From: Cryptomeria japonica
Taxonomy: Eukaryota; Streptophyta; Pinopsida; Cupressales; Cupressaceae
Assembly: GCF_030272615.1 (NCBI RefSeq)
Contig: NC_081411.1
Location: 183,604,977 to 183,668,976 of the forward strand
Direction of reading: 5' to 3'
DNA length: 64,000 nucleotides
Below the pieces are notes generated by a model. That model was not told the origin of the DNA. It saw only the letters and a program-made list of their open reading frames with translations, and searched no databases. Each line of letters begins with the position of its first letter. Position 1 is the stretch's first letter. The position numbers and the translations under genes are program-made. Of this stretch, positions 10,914-23,600 are shown piece after piece.

Positions 10914-12652
10914 AGAATGGATTTTATCATTAGACCTTCTTTTGTATTCTTTAATTTCACTTTTGCGACTGGAAGATTTGACACCCCCTGACTAGAAGAC
11001 GCTTTATTAGATTCACTAGTGGAAGCTCTTTTGGGTGTTACGGGCTCAACAACATTAAGATATACAACGATAGCATGGTCGTTTGGGAAGGTATCGATTT
11101 TTACGATTCCAATGGTTTCCCAGTCAATAAGTTTTGGGTGTATTAAGGGTAAAGGGTCACCTTATTGGTTAGTTTCAAAGACTTCAATGGTCATAACAAA
11201 GATGCCAAGGTTTTTAGTTATTTCGTCCGAGTTAAGGATGTCACTCTCTTCAAGATGCGTTCTCCTGATCACCCTCCAATTGGTCTTAGTGAAGTTAGAA
11301 TCAATAGTTTGTGATTCTCATTCAAGTGACCTGTATTCTGACGTGTGTCCCCCATACAAATGGACTATATCAATATATACATCTTTTACATCATGAGATT
11401 CTTTAGAAGATTTTTCAGAACATGCATCAAATTCCCACTCACGAGAGTCAGTTTCATTGCTATCTTATAATCTAAAGACTTGATCATATAGATTGTGGGT
11501 TGCTTCTTCTATGTTCTTTTCTATTGCTTTTCTTCTCTCATATTCTACTTTTTCTAGACTGATGGTTACTTTTGCTAGTCTTGCTATTAGATATTCTTAC
11601 CTTACACCAGTTTCTTGTCTTTGTTGATTGGAAGTTGACTCTTCTTGATATTTTCTATCATTTTGTCCTTCTTTCTAACTAGAGATTCTCTCTTCTTGTC
11701 GTCTTATGTCCTCTTGTTCTTGTTGTTGATTAGCGGTTGCTTCCGCCCTTTGGATTACCAACTCTTCTTATTTTCTCTTGTTCTCCTTTTCTAGTTTTCT
11801 AGTTGATGCTTCCTCTCTTTGGATTTCAATTTCCTCTTATCTTCAGTCATGTTCCTCTTTTTGTTGTCTAGAAGATGTTTCTTCTTTTGGAGCAACTTGT
11901 CCATACCCTAAGCCTGATTTGTCTTTAGCAAATATAGATTTAGGTTGTATAGGTTCTGGAACTCCTTTTCTTTTTCCCATAGGACCCGTTCGTGTGTATC
12001 CCATTTTCTGTAGGATGCTAAATCATTTTCCATATTTTTCTGTGGGTATACTGACATTATTGATTTTTTGTTGAACTTCTTCATCCTTATATATCCATTG
12101 TAGTACATCTTTGTCCTCAATTTCTTTAGATAATGTCACATATCTAACAAATGCTCCATCAAATATTTGAAGAGATTTTTGTGGGAGTTGCGATTGTGAA
12201 CTTGTTGGTTTTTCATAATATCTTGGGGAAAGTGGCAAATCCTATAGAGAATACTCTCCCATTCCCTTGTCATTCAGTTCCATCTTCTTATCAAAACTTG
12301 CTAAGGTTGATGTCAACAATTTATGTTGGGATGATGTGATAGGAGAGAATGGTTCTCTGTTGTAAGGAACCATGGCATCCTGAGCTGGCCTCATATTACT
12401 ACAATACTGAGTTGAATCTGCTAAAATTATTACCTCTTGTCCTTAATGGGGGTTAACACATTGTTGATATGTCGAAGGGACTACCTACATATCATGGATC
12501 CATGGTATGCCCAGAATAATTTTATAGGATATATTCAAGTCCAGGACTTGACAGACTATATCTCTTTAAACTGGTCCTATTCTGAGTGGTAATACTACTG
12601 TTCCTTTAAAGGATTGCTCTTCTATTATTTTCTTTTTGGGATCCACTGCTTC
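10914..12652 (-). pseudogene. Gypsy protease-RT linker region (fossil)
   Basis: The long interval between protease and RT holds only short degenerate open segments, for example one at 12023-12238 with KSLQIFDGAFVRYVTLSKEI. A long protease-RT spacer is normal for Tat-like elements. The Ser/Glu/Arg-rich stretch near 11.5-11.9 kb looks low-complexity. Confidence 0.45.
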
Positions 12653-12874
12653 TTATGAAAAACCTAAGGCACACACTAAACTCAATGCACAAATATTTAA
12701 GCCCACTCCTCCATCTATGAGAACATGTTTGATGTGTGTTTTGTGAATAAGCACTTCAATGTGCAGTGGAGCATTGTGGGGATGTTGCAATGACATGTCG
12801 TCATGCTCTGTGAATGATAAGCAATGAGGGGCTATAAGGCATCCCACCATAGTTTGGAACTGATCAACATCCAA
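12653..12874 (-). pseudogene. Gypsy aspartic protease region (fossil)
   Basis: The minus-strand segment contains HIKHVLIDGGVGLNICAL, which aligns by pattern with the plant gypsy protease motif (VLIDGGSxxNI). It lies between gag and RT as expected. Confidence 0.7.
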
Positions 12875-13284
12875 GTCTTTAGAGATTGTGTTTTCAACTA
12901 CAGATTTTTCTTATATTTCCTTATGTGTTGGTGAGAGTTTTAGGAGCTCTAGGATCAATATATGTGCGAGGTTTTTTTGTAACTGATCCACTATGTTATA
13001 CTACCTCGAGGTAGATGCTGCATTATTTGTTATACCTGGGAATGTTACCTTATCCTTACTTCAAGTAATGGCATGTAATGTTCTGCTGGTGTTTTCTCTT
13101 TGACGATAATGACATTTACCACATTGTCGTAGGCATGAACATAGTTAACTTTTGCTTTCGCTTTGTCATCTTGATTATTTGATGGTTCACCTTTTTCATA
13201 GTTGGGTAGTGGAGTTTTGAAGGCCACATGCGATTCATTTGTTTTGTACCCATCCACTATGATAACCTCATTGTCAATTAAATC

Positions 13285-14710
13285 CTAAATAAGATGTTTA
13301 AGTCTTTGACAATCATTAGTCTGATACCCTTTGTTTTGATGAAAATCACATAAATGATTGTCATTCCACCAACTTGGTTTAACTTTGGGCTCAAAGTCTC
13401 TTGCTTCTGGTAGTGTGATTAATTTGTTCGCAAGAAGAGTTTTTAAAGCTAATTGCAATGGTTCACCAATGTTGGTAAATTTTCTACGAGTAGTGGGAAG
13501 GAATATTTTTGGTTTATTATTGTTTTCTTGATTACTCACTGGTGCCCGACTTGATAGATTGAAAATAGGTTGTTGTGGTTTAACATTGTTGGCATAAACT
13601 ACTCCATCATTCACAACATTTCTATTTCTTGTCCAAAATTTGGGTTTATCATTATTGTGATTGTTGTTGTTGTTATTGTTGGAGTTGGAGGAATTATTTC
13701 CTTCTTTATAGAGTTTCAATTCTCCTTTGTTAACCATACCATCCTCTATTTTGAGACAATTTTCAATCATCTTTTGAAAACTAGGAGTACATTATAATTT
13801 GAGCCTATAACTCATTTCACTTGTGAGATTATCAATGAATATGACCTATGTTTTCATGATCTAGCACTGGTATAGGATATTTGTTGAATAAACGTCTCCA
13901 TCTCTATAAGAAGATCATAAAAGACTCCCCATTCTTTTGTTTAATGTTGCACAAATCCAACATAGTTATCTCATGGTGTATGTTGTAAGAGTATTGTTAA
14001 ATGAATTTGTTCACGAGCTCTTCAAATGATCTAATCCTAGGTGGTAATTTAGAGATCCACTCCATTGATTTTCCACTCAAACTTTTGGGGAATAATCACA
14101 TGAGATATGTTTCATTATGAGCAAATTCCATGCTCATTGTCCAAAACTCTCTGATGTGATCTTGTGGGTCAATTTTTCCATCATATTTATCATATTTTCA
14201 GATCTCACAATATTGTGGAAATGACACCATGTTCAAACTCTTGTCAAAAGGATATGGACAAATATCTTCTAATGAATATCTTTTGGTACTTGTTCCATTC
14301 TGCATATCTTGATTTTGTTGTTGTAGAGTTTGTATTTGTTGGGTGAGATTTAAAAGGTGATCATTAACATGATTACTTCTCATATAATCATGAGTTCTTG
14401 TGTCATCATGATTCCTCCTGGTGTCACCATTCATGCGATTGAGAGTTTCAACTTTTTGATCATTGTTATTGTGAGTACCATTTGATCATTCCCTTTGTCT
14501 CGAGTTGTTTATGTCAAAATCTTGGGAAAGTTTAGCACCAGATTTTGCTAACATTAGGAAGTATTTCTTCTTTTCATGCTCCAATATTTTCTCCATAAAT
14601 TTATCAAATTTAGGATCTTGTTGGATTTCTCTAATGTGTTCTTCAGTTATCTCTTCCTCCACTTCATCTTCATGTTCAAATCTCTCAAAGGAAGGATCAT
14701 CTTCTGCCAT
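13285..14710 (-). pseudogene. Gypsy gag region (fossil)
   Basis: The first part (14710-14486) is acidic (FERFEHEDEVEEEI). The last part (13770-13285) has an Asn-rich tract (NNSSNSNNNNNNNHNNDKPK, from an AAC-type trinucleotide run) and ends in CDFHQNKGYQTNDCQRL, a gag-associated zinc-binding pattern of Tat-like elements. Between them the capsid core is degenerate. Confidence 0.65.
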
Positions 14711-17240
14711 TTCAAGTGTTTCTATTTCCTTTTCTTTGATTTTTTCGTCTTTGAGCCCTGTTTAAAATGGGCATACAAGTGATGTGAATGTTCTGCAAGG
14801 GTTTTGATTTCAAAAATGATGACTCAATAGGTAATTGGATGCTGAGATAAATAGGACAAATTGATCCAACCACTTTAATTGAAATGTTATGATAGTGTTG
14901 CTCTCAGTTGCATACCATACGTTTTCAAAGGTTCTTCCTCAAACTCATTTCCACGACCATGTAGATAAGTGTGGTAGTGGTGTAGGAATGTGCAATGTTT
15001 CAATAGGAGTTTGTGATTTATGTAAAGAAATCTTCTCTTTCTCAAGATTGCTTTCTGACTAAGATTCCTTTTGTTTAGACGACATGAAATGGTCATACAA
15101 GTGTTTGAGAATTTGCAAGTTTTTTATCCTAGTTGGAGTGAATTTTTTTGTGATTTTGATATGACCAAGTTCAATAGGAATGATATATCCTATGTAGAGA
15201 ACAAGGTTAGTATGATCAAGCGTTGTAGTTTCATGATAAAGGATGATACATCCTAATGAGAAACTATGTTTGAGAGATCAATTTATCAAAGAAAATGTGA
15301 TTATGCACTTTGAGATGTTGGATCTTAAACTTATTGGAGATGAATACTTGAAAAACTTAGTTTGTCTAGTTTTGAATTTTCTTTGACAGAAGATAACCTA
15401 ACTGAGTGTTTTGAGAAGATGACCTAACACTATGTTTAATTGCCTGGAAAAAGGGGTTGTTTTTATTCTTTGTTTTTTATGAAGTTTACTAGAAATGCTA
15501 ACAGAATGACCAAAAATGTTGTTATACTAATCAAAAACACTGTCAAAATGACCAAGAACTGTACTCTGCCGACTGAAAATGCTATGAAAATGACCAAAAA
15601 CATTGTTAAAGGGACCCAAAACACTATGAAACTGACCCAAAACGTTATGAAATTGACCTAGAGAGCTAAAGTTTGGACTGAAAGATCTATTGTTTGAACG
15701 AGTTGTTGTTTGGACCAAAAGAGCTACTATTTGGACGGAAAGAGCTACTGTTTGGATAGAAAAAGCTACTATTTGGACTAAGAGAGATATTGTTTGGACC
15801 AAAAGCATTTTTCTGCTGTGAAATGTGTAAATCCAACAGTTTGAAATTTGAGTTTGAAATTTTTGTTGAGTTTCAATAGATGATATCTTGACGTGATTTT
15901 AAAACGTAGAAGACAGATTGTAAAGAGACCGCTTGTCTTTGTTTCAAATGATGACATAGAGTGTATGTTCGAGGCCTTAAAGAAAGCCCAAGTTTTCATA
16001 GGTTTTGAACAATTGAAAACACACCAATCAATCTATCCTAAGGAAATTTGCTTCATTATTATTTCTCATCCCACATCTTGGTACCCTGTCAACTCACACA
16101 ACCTAGTCACCCCCTAAAGGGCACCTGTGTTGTTTCCTTTGCGAGAGCTTGTGGAGTCTCGTTGTGAGCCTAGCAATAAGCACTCAAAAGGGGATATCAC
16201 ACATACGCTCAAGAGGGACATATGGTGAATGTCTTCAGGAGAGAATCTTCCCCCTCCCTACACTGAGAGAATAATAATGTTTGGAAGTAAACTAGGTAGC
16301 TTCTACTTTTAATTAGTACTAGTAAGGGATTTGTTTGACGCGTCGGGGTATAAAACTAACTAAGAGGTCTCCCAGCCTTGAAAACCAAGGTTTGATATAC
16401 TTGAAGGTACGTAAGAGAGCTATTCCCAAGCACTGACGTTGACTTGATTTTCATCAAATCGCGTTTATTTTATAGTGGGTTGCATTGCATGGCGTTAGCC
16501 GTTCCCACTTGGGTCATTCCCCTCTCACTCACCTTATGGGATTTGGCCCTATAGGCTCCTCGTAAGGGCATGCCTGCTAAAGATATGCACTAATAAAATG
16601 AAAGATGATGAGTCTAGCTTTCTGATCACCTAATAAAGGTGAGAGCATACTCGCCTATCATCAAAGACACGTAATACATGATTGTTCTTTCCTTTAAGAT
16701 GTCCCATCCTCCTCTATTTTTGAGGACCTTGAAGGTAATATATAGGTGGCTCTCAGCAAGCAATGAGTCCCATCCTCCTCTAGCATGGTCTAATAGTACC
16801 TGTGATTCTCTTTGTAAGTGTAAATACAAGAGCATAGAGTCTTTTCCCTTGAGCCATCGAATAGAGATCATCAGGTTGATCTTGATAGAACCCACCATCA
16901 TTTTATCATTCGCATGACTTTCTTAGATCATAGATTTGAATCACATAGCTTCCTCACTCCCAGACTTGAAGTCAATGCTTTGGAGGAAGTTGAAGGTAGG
17001 GGATTTGGATATTTTGTCTTCAAATGTTGTCCAACAACCTATGTTTGGATCCCAAGGAGATATCCCTTGAGAAGCATGAGAAAAACCTTTGGATATATCC
17101 CCTAGAAGCATGAGAAAAACCTTTGTTATCACCCTCTTTTTTCCATCATCATCCAAATGAAAACCACTAATAACTTCATGAATGCATCCTATTGTACTTG
17201 AAAAACCCACAATGGTCATGAGTGCATGCACATCATTGTT
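14711..17240 (-). repeat. Gypsy leader / 5' LTR region, boundaries unclear
   Basis: This is noncoding sequence upstream of the gypsy gag. It includes a 21-bp tandem array (15485-15805) and a 38-bp near-duplication at about 17062-17125. No second LTR copy is in the window, so the LTR and leader cannot be separated. No clear primer binding site was found. Confidence 0.35.
15485..15805. repeat. 21-bp tandem array
   Basis: About 15 diverged units of 21 bp share a GACCAAAA/GGACCAAAA core. Two sub-variants occur: ATGACCAAAAACATTGTTAAA-type units at 15500-15655, and TTGGACCAAAAGAGCTAC-type units at 15675-15800. The period is a multiple of three, so heptapeptide frames stay open on both strands. There is no sign these are translated. 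Confidence 0.8.
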
Positions 17241-17418
17241 CTTATTTGTTTTCAGGGTGCCTTGTTATACGTAGATACTTTGCATTAATGTTAATTTGGA
17301 ATGTGTTTTTTAAATGTATTAGTTTTATACAATTAATGATAGTTCTTGTTGTTGTTTCTGGTTTTGATTGTGTGTGGTTTTTGATGCTCTTCAAAATGGA
17401 CAATGTTAGACTAAAACC

Positions 17419-18845
17419 TGTGGTCATATAACACATAAGAACACAAGAAACAAAGATAAATGTTAGTGTTAATCAACCAAAAACTAGTCTAAGCAGACAT
17501 ATCAAGAGAGACACTAAAAACATGATGAAGTATTTAACTATGAAAGCAAACACAACAAGGCATCTCCAAATGCCTTCTACCATGCTCGTAACTCCTTCTC
17601 CCTTGTTCCTCTCCTCTCCAAGTTCCAAATTAGTGTAGCTCTCAGCAACTTTTTGCACTATGGATGCCTTATGGAGGTTCAAGATTGACAAATGATTGTT
17701 CTCAAAATGATATGGAAATGTGAACAAAACTAATTAGATGCTATGAAACGAACTAAGATTTATTTTAGTCCAAAATGACAATATATGTTATTTATGCTAA
17801 ATGCTCTTTCTCTAAAATTCACTATAATGTAAATGCATACGAGTTTTTAGGATCTGGATTATGAAGAAATGAGCTCTATTTATAGGAAAAATGGAGCAAT
17901 GGATGGTTGAGATTGAGTGATCTCAACAAGGGTCGGGATTGAATGATATTCAATCCATGTGAGGGCTTTCAACCCAATCCCAAGATGACAAGTGTTAACA
18001 TGAGATGAGTTGAGAGGAGAGGGAAGAAGCATTAAATGCTTAACATGACCTGAGGGTTAACTTGGGAGTTAAGGTTAAGGTTGGGTTGACTAAATAAATT
18101 CATTATTCAAAGAATAATGATTTTATCCAATGGATAAACTCTTGTGCAAAGGTTAAAGGGATACCATGGTCAAAGCAATAAATGCTTGAGGAGACACATG
18201 GGTTACATGAGGGTTGAGTTTAGGGGTCAAAGTCCCTAACCATGGGGTGCAAGTGGATTTAACCATTAATGGTCATGTAAGAGCCATAAGTGATTTGGAA
18301 GACTTTAGAGGTTAAATTGTTGAACACACAAAGCATTTAATGCTTTTCAAAGACTTTGAAGTCTTTGAGAAGTGACTCCAAGTTGCTTAGGAATGTGACA
18401 ACAATTAGGGGATGGATTAGGCTAATTAGGAAGGGGTTAGAAGAATCTAGAAGGGGGTTGGGATTTGCAAGGGGGTTTGGTGGGTGAGGGAAAATAGGAT
18501 TTTTATTAAAATAAAATTCATTTATTTCAACAAATAGGTGCAAGTTGCATTTTTAGGAGAATGCAAGTGGGGGGGGATTTGATGATTTAAATAAATGTTT
18601 TATTTAATTTATTTAAAAGAAGAAAAGGGATTAAATTATATAAATAGGATTTATTCATTTAATTGATTGTGAATTTGGTTTAATGAATTAATTAGAATAA
18701 ATTGAATAATTTATTTAATTAATAGGAGAATGCTTGAAGATGAATTAATTAAATGTTAATTTAATTAACTGATGGCTACTGGATTTTTAATCAAATAAAT
18801 AGCAAATATTCATTTAATTAAATTGGACAGATTTATGTGACTACA
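17419..18845 (-). repeat. LTR-like unit with imperfect inverted ends
   Basis: The block begins TGTGGTCATAT and ends ATGTGACTACA, so the ends are TG...CA and inverted copies of each other. The similarity continues outward for about 15 more bases (AATGTT, AAAAC). A minus-strand TATA box lies at about 17880-17893. The right third is very AT-rich (runs of ATTAATTAA type). No target duplication was found. It could be a solo LTR or a DNA transposon with about 30-bp terminal inverted repeats. Confidence 0.45.
17878..17893 (-). promoter_or_regulatory. TATA-box-like site in the LTR-like unit
   Basis: The minus strand reads CCTATAAATAGAGCTC, a strong plant TATA-box match. Position within the unit would give a U3 of about 0.95 kb and an R-U5 of about 0.45 kb. 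Confidence 0.45.
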
Positions 18846-20566
18846 GTTTTTTGTATCAACATTTCATATCATACTCTATGATCCATCATTAGAATGAGAG
18901 AATGTTTAAGAAGTAGGAAGATAAAGTTTCATGAATAATTTTTGGATTCATGAAGTTTCATTTAAAATTGAATAAATGAATGAATTTTAGAATGCAAAAT
19001 ATTATGAAATTATGATGGGTTTTGAATATTAATATTCGGATGTACGCTAGTTAATCACAAGGTTATTTTTTATGCATGATTTGTGTTTTATAAGGTTATT
19101 TATCATGGTTCTCATGCATGTATGAATGTGTATGAAGCAAATATGCTTTGGAGATTTGCAATTGGAGTTTTTGCCTTGGAAAATGTATCATTTTCATTTT
19201 CATCAATATATTAGCACCAAGTAGATGGTTTATCCTATGTGTCATTCTTTGAAAATTGTGCTAGGTCTATGTGTTGTTGCACAAGAGAATGCCCTATCTT
19301 TTTGGAAAGTCAATGTCAAAGAAGTTATCATCTTTTTCTATAAAAACAAATATGGAGCCAAAATCTATTAGAGATGGATGATGCATTATTAAATATTGTT
19401 CCAAGAATTATATGATCACTAAATCTTAGCCCTTGGTGTCAGAATAATCATCCCCATCTATTGTATACTAAGTTTCCTTGCCTTATTTGTAAAAGGAAAT
19501 CATTTTCCCTTGTAAAGTTTAGTTTGGAAGTAGTTTGGAGAGATCATGAATTGTTGAGCTCAACTCTTTTGAAATTTATACAAGAAAAAGCATTGTTGAT
19601 TAGTGTAATGGCTCTCATGGTTCCCTCTCAAATGTTAGATAAAGTTCAATCACAATAATGATGAAATGCTTGCATATTTGATAGATCTCCAGTTCATACC
19701 ATTTGTGGTTTGTTTTGTGTAAGTTGCTTTGCATTGTTAGTTTATACTTATTTTGAAATCCAGTTTAATTGTGAAGATTTCATTAAGTTGCACCAAATCT
19801 CAGTGAATTTTTATAGTTTGAAAATTTGTAATTACTTTAAAAATTCTAGTGTTTCTATGGCATTGTGAGTTCCTTTAGTTAAGTGAAAGTTGGTTTAATG
19901 TAGGATGTATGCTCTATTTTATATCTGAAAAAATCAAACTAAAATCTCAAAACACAAAAAAAAAAATATAAAATGATAAAAAATTAAGTTCTAATATTGC
20001 ACATTTTTCGCACAAAACAACTTTTCCAAAGAATTAGATGATCTAATTCCAAAGCTCTTAAGAACCAATTTATATGAAACATTCAATATATTTAGTTGAT
20101 GGACCCTCTGAAAAACACCTTCAAGAAACAAGGAATGTGTATATGATATATCACCCACATGAATAGAAGAGAATTATATTTTCAATTTTATTAAGATACT
20201 CTACACAATTATTCATACTTGTGGAATCACAACATGGCTCATAAAAGCCTAAAGTGTGGCAATCAAATAAGGCTTGTTGAAATTGTTCAAAATTTAAACC
20301 TATGAGAAATCTAACTAAGTGACTACTCTATCAATTGATCTCATGAGTAATTATATCATTTTAAAATATTATATATAAAGTAAAATATTATGTTTATACA
20401 AATAGTCATTAATAGACATTAATCTCTTAAATGTAATTTTAAAGAGGCAAACTAATAAGTTTAACTTGTACATCCAAAAAATGATTGATCATTGATGAAT
20501 ATAAATAAATCCCAAGATTATATTTCAAAAACTTCTAATGAACATTAATAATAATTTCTTCTAGTT
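18846..20566. other. AT-rich spacer without a recognisable gene
   Basis: I see only short, unconserved open frames. The segment at about 20350-20570 resembles 28740-28940 in the same orientation (shared blocks around CATTAATCTCTTAA), so the LINE block is flanked by related sequence. Confidence 0.5.
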
Positions 20567-20865
20567 TTTTTTATTAATATGCATTTCCATTAAAATTAAA
20601 TAAAAGTACACTATCCACAAAGGTAGGGGTATGCGAGATCACTCCTCAGGAGTCATACAGGAAACACCCAGAAATAGCACTAAAACATTAAAAAAACATA
20701 AGCAGTGCCCTAAAACAAAAATAGCTACAAACAAACTGTTAAGTAGCTAAAGCAATGGCAGCAGGAGACGACAGTGGATCACAATCATCCTTGAGACCCC
20801 ATCCATCAGTAAGGGCAGGGTTGTTGTTTGGAAGGAACCACCCTTCTTCAGTAGTCATCTCTTAA

Positions 20866-22795
20866 TTATCCTTCTCCTTCTTGACCAAGGAAATAGCCAG
20901 AGCAAGCCGCAAGAACCCTTTGGTCCAACCAGCTAGAACCACCAACAATAGAAAATTTAGCACCACTCATGCACCACCCATGGAAAAGAGATTGAGCAGC
21001 GCCAATCGAAGTTGCTACCATTGTCAGACTGGCGATGAGGAAACTAGGCCTATGAGGGTTGTGAACAACGAGCAAAGGAGTTGTGGCAATGTCGCGAACC
21101 CCAAGGCGGAGAGAGATCACAAGAGGAAGAAGGGTTTGAAGGCGCTCATGCCACCATATAAGGGACATTTCCCCAATGATACAAGAGCACTTGCAAGTAG
21201 GCCACCTTGAATACAACCTTTTTGGCTTGCACTTGAATTTGAAGCATCACATTATTACAAATACATGCTTTAGTAAAAAGCGAAACATGAATATCAATAG
21301 AGTTGTGAGAAAATAAAACAACATTTCTATCCTTCCATAATGTGAAGAGGATTTCCACCTTGAAAGCATGCCAAATCTGTGTGAATTTAAAGGGAATCTA
21401 AAGGGAGCCCCCTAGAAGAGCCATACGCCAAGTGAAAGGATTAGGTTGAAAAGGCTTTAAAAAATCATGAATCCAATTCCACAAATGTTGAGCTTAGCGA
21501 CAAAACTAGAAAAGGTGAGTGAAAGATTTTGGTTGACTACAAAATGGGGAGCAATGGTCAGATACACCCAAGTGTAGTAGTTGAGATCCCAATGACAAGC
21601 CTTGTAAAAGAATACACCAAGCAAAGTGAGCTAGGTTAGGTTAAACAATGGCGGACCAAATAGTTTGAAATCTGTGATGCCATATGTGTTGCGATGACTA
21701 CAAATGCCATCGAAGGTTCAAATCCATGGGATCATAGGCAAATGAGGCATGAGCTAGTGGTAACCCAATTTAGACTTAAAATTGCAAAAGGGCATGTTGG
21801 GAAACCAATGCCAATCTATCCACCAGGGTTTGATAGATTGAATGCCTAGTTTGTGTAGCATATTTAGAGGCAGAGCTGAAAAGACAAGGTCAAATGTCTA
21901 TTGATCTAGTTAGGCAAGTCAAAACTAGATTTGCATGTCCTCCCAAGAATGAAGGTGCATGGTATCTCTAGAAAAAAATTCCCTAGGGGTGTGAATGTCA
22001 TGTTTATGTAAACGCGAGCACTAACCCCGGGAATGTAGGCTAAAGGAAGCCCTTGAATTTGAAAGAGAAATGACCACCAAATATTATGCCGATTGAAAGA
22101 AAGACCGTCCATAAATCCAGTTCCATCCTAATGAATCCAAGGTTTGACAGCTTCCCAGGCACACCAAATTCTTTTGGTAACAAAATTTCCTTGAATATGC
22201 ACTTTGTCTTTCATGACAAGAATGATTTGAAAGTCAATCCTCTTCTATGAGGGCCTATTAGTTAGATATATGGCATAAATGCAATATCTGAGAAGAAATT
22301 TCCAAGCTTCATCACTAGTAATGACTCGAATAGTAACCCATTTGGTGCATAATGCAAGACCCTTCTTCTAGGTAGAAATAAGGCCAAGCCCTCCAAACTC
22401 CTTGGGGAGACAACAATACTCCTAGGTGACTCTATTAAATCCAAGATAGTCTATTGCCAAAGCCCACAAAAAATCCCAAAGAATCTTCTCAAGCTTACTA
22501 TAAGAAACTTTTGAGAGGGGGGGAACAAGAAGAATAGTGAACATGGGTTGCAACCAAAACTTTAGAACAAATCTAGAATTTACCAACCAACAAAATTAGA
22601 TTAATAGAACAAAAATTTATTTTTTTCTTGAGAACTACATTGCAGAGGTCCACAGGAGAACCCTAGAACGCAAAGGGAATGCCCATAAATCAAAATATTT
22701 CCCCATGTTGAATCCATTTCCAAGCATATTAGAGAAATCAATTGGGAGTTAGGAGAAAGGATTTCTAGTAACATTAGGTTTGTGCCATTGAATCA
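20866..22795 (-). pseudogene. LINE-A ORF2 C-terminal region
   Basis: This is the degenerate 3' part of ORF2. Recognisable pieces include FTLWKDRNVVLFSH with KACICNNVMLQIQ at 21358-21146, the usual tail of plant L1 ORF2 after the zinc-binding region. The intervening sequence holds fragments of the RT thumb and connection. All frames are short, so it is a long-dead copy. Confidence 0.6.
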
Positions 22796-23600
22796 TCAAG
22801 CTAGAAGCCAAACAAAAAGTATCAAGGCATTGCAAAGATTCATGAACATTATCTTCATCTTCAATAAGGGTGAGGAAGGAATCATCTGCAAAATGGCCAT
22901 TGACAAGCTAAGAAGGTGACTCAAGTAGAGAAATCCTCTGAGGCCCCCAACATAAATGGAAGTTGTGAGAAGGTAACCAAAACCTTCAGCAACCAACACA
23001 TATAATGATTAGCAAATGGAGCAAAACAAACCAAAAGTTGAATATTGTCGACGATTGAAGGTGATACAAGCTGAGGCATCTCCAAAGAGAATTTGCACTA
23101 TTTGAATGAACCAAGGTCCAAACCCTAAAAGGCCATTCAATATGGTCATAGGCTTTAGCAAAGTCTATCTTGACAAAAATGGCATTTTGTTTGGAGCAGC
23201 AAGCGCATTCCATACCTTCCCAAACTACAATGACATTTTTCAAAATGAATCTAGACTTGATAAAACCTATCTGCTCAGTTCTGACAATCTGAGGGAGGAG
23301 ATGGTGAATCTTGAGAGCCAACTCTTTAGAAATGACCTTGTAAGAGACATTGGGTAAAATGATGGGACACCAATTGCAGATATCCTCAAGGTCCCTTTCC
23401 TTAGGGATGAACTTGATATTCCCTTTGTTAATAAGTTGAGTAAGAGATTGAGAATGCAGGGCTTCAAGATAAACTTTATGAAGGCTTGAGCCAACACAAG
23501 GCTAAAGGGTTTGTAAAATTCGCAGGGGAAGTCATCACAACCGAGGGCCTTGTCATCGGTGTAGAGATGTAATTTGGAACTAGGGTTTCACCAAATATGA
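22796..23600 (-). pseudogene. LINE-A reverse transcriptase
   Basis: Three overlapping minus-strand stretches carry plant L1 RT motifs. They are DKALGCDDFPCEF (fingers), an IPKERDLEDICNWCPI-like stretch near 23.4 kb, EQIGFIKSRFILKNVIVVWE, FVKIDFAKAYDHIEWPF (motif A with its aspartate), and NGHFADDSFLTL (motif C with the DD pair) near 22.88 kb. The enzyme reverse-transcribes the LINE RNA at a nicked target. The frames are interrupted several times and it cannot be functional. Confidence 0.8.

Larger units (their letters stand above)
10120..17240 (-). mobile_element. Tat-like Ty3/gypsy element (fossil), interrupted by copia
   Basis: The minus-strand order is leader (right), gag (14.7-13.3 kb), protease (12.9-12.65 kb), a long linker, and reverse transcriptase cut at 10120 by the copia element. 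The RT segment (VCMDFRDVNKACPKDDFPLP, DGFLGYNQIKIAPEDQEKTTF) is of the Tat/Ogre type. The rest of pol and the 3' LTR are not in the window. The right boundary is approximate because no matching LTR copy is available. The element is broken in many places and looks old. Confidence 0.7.
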
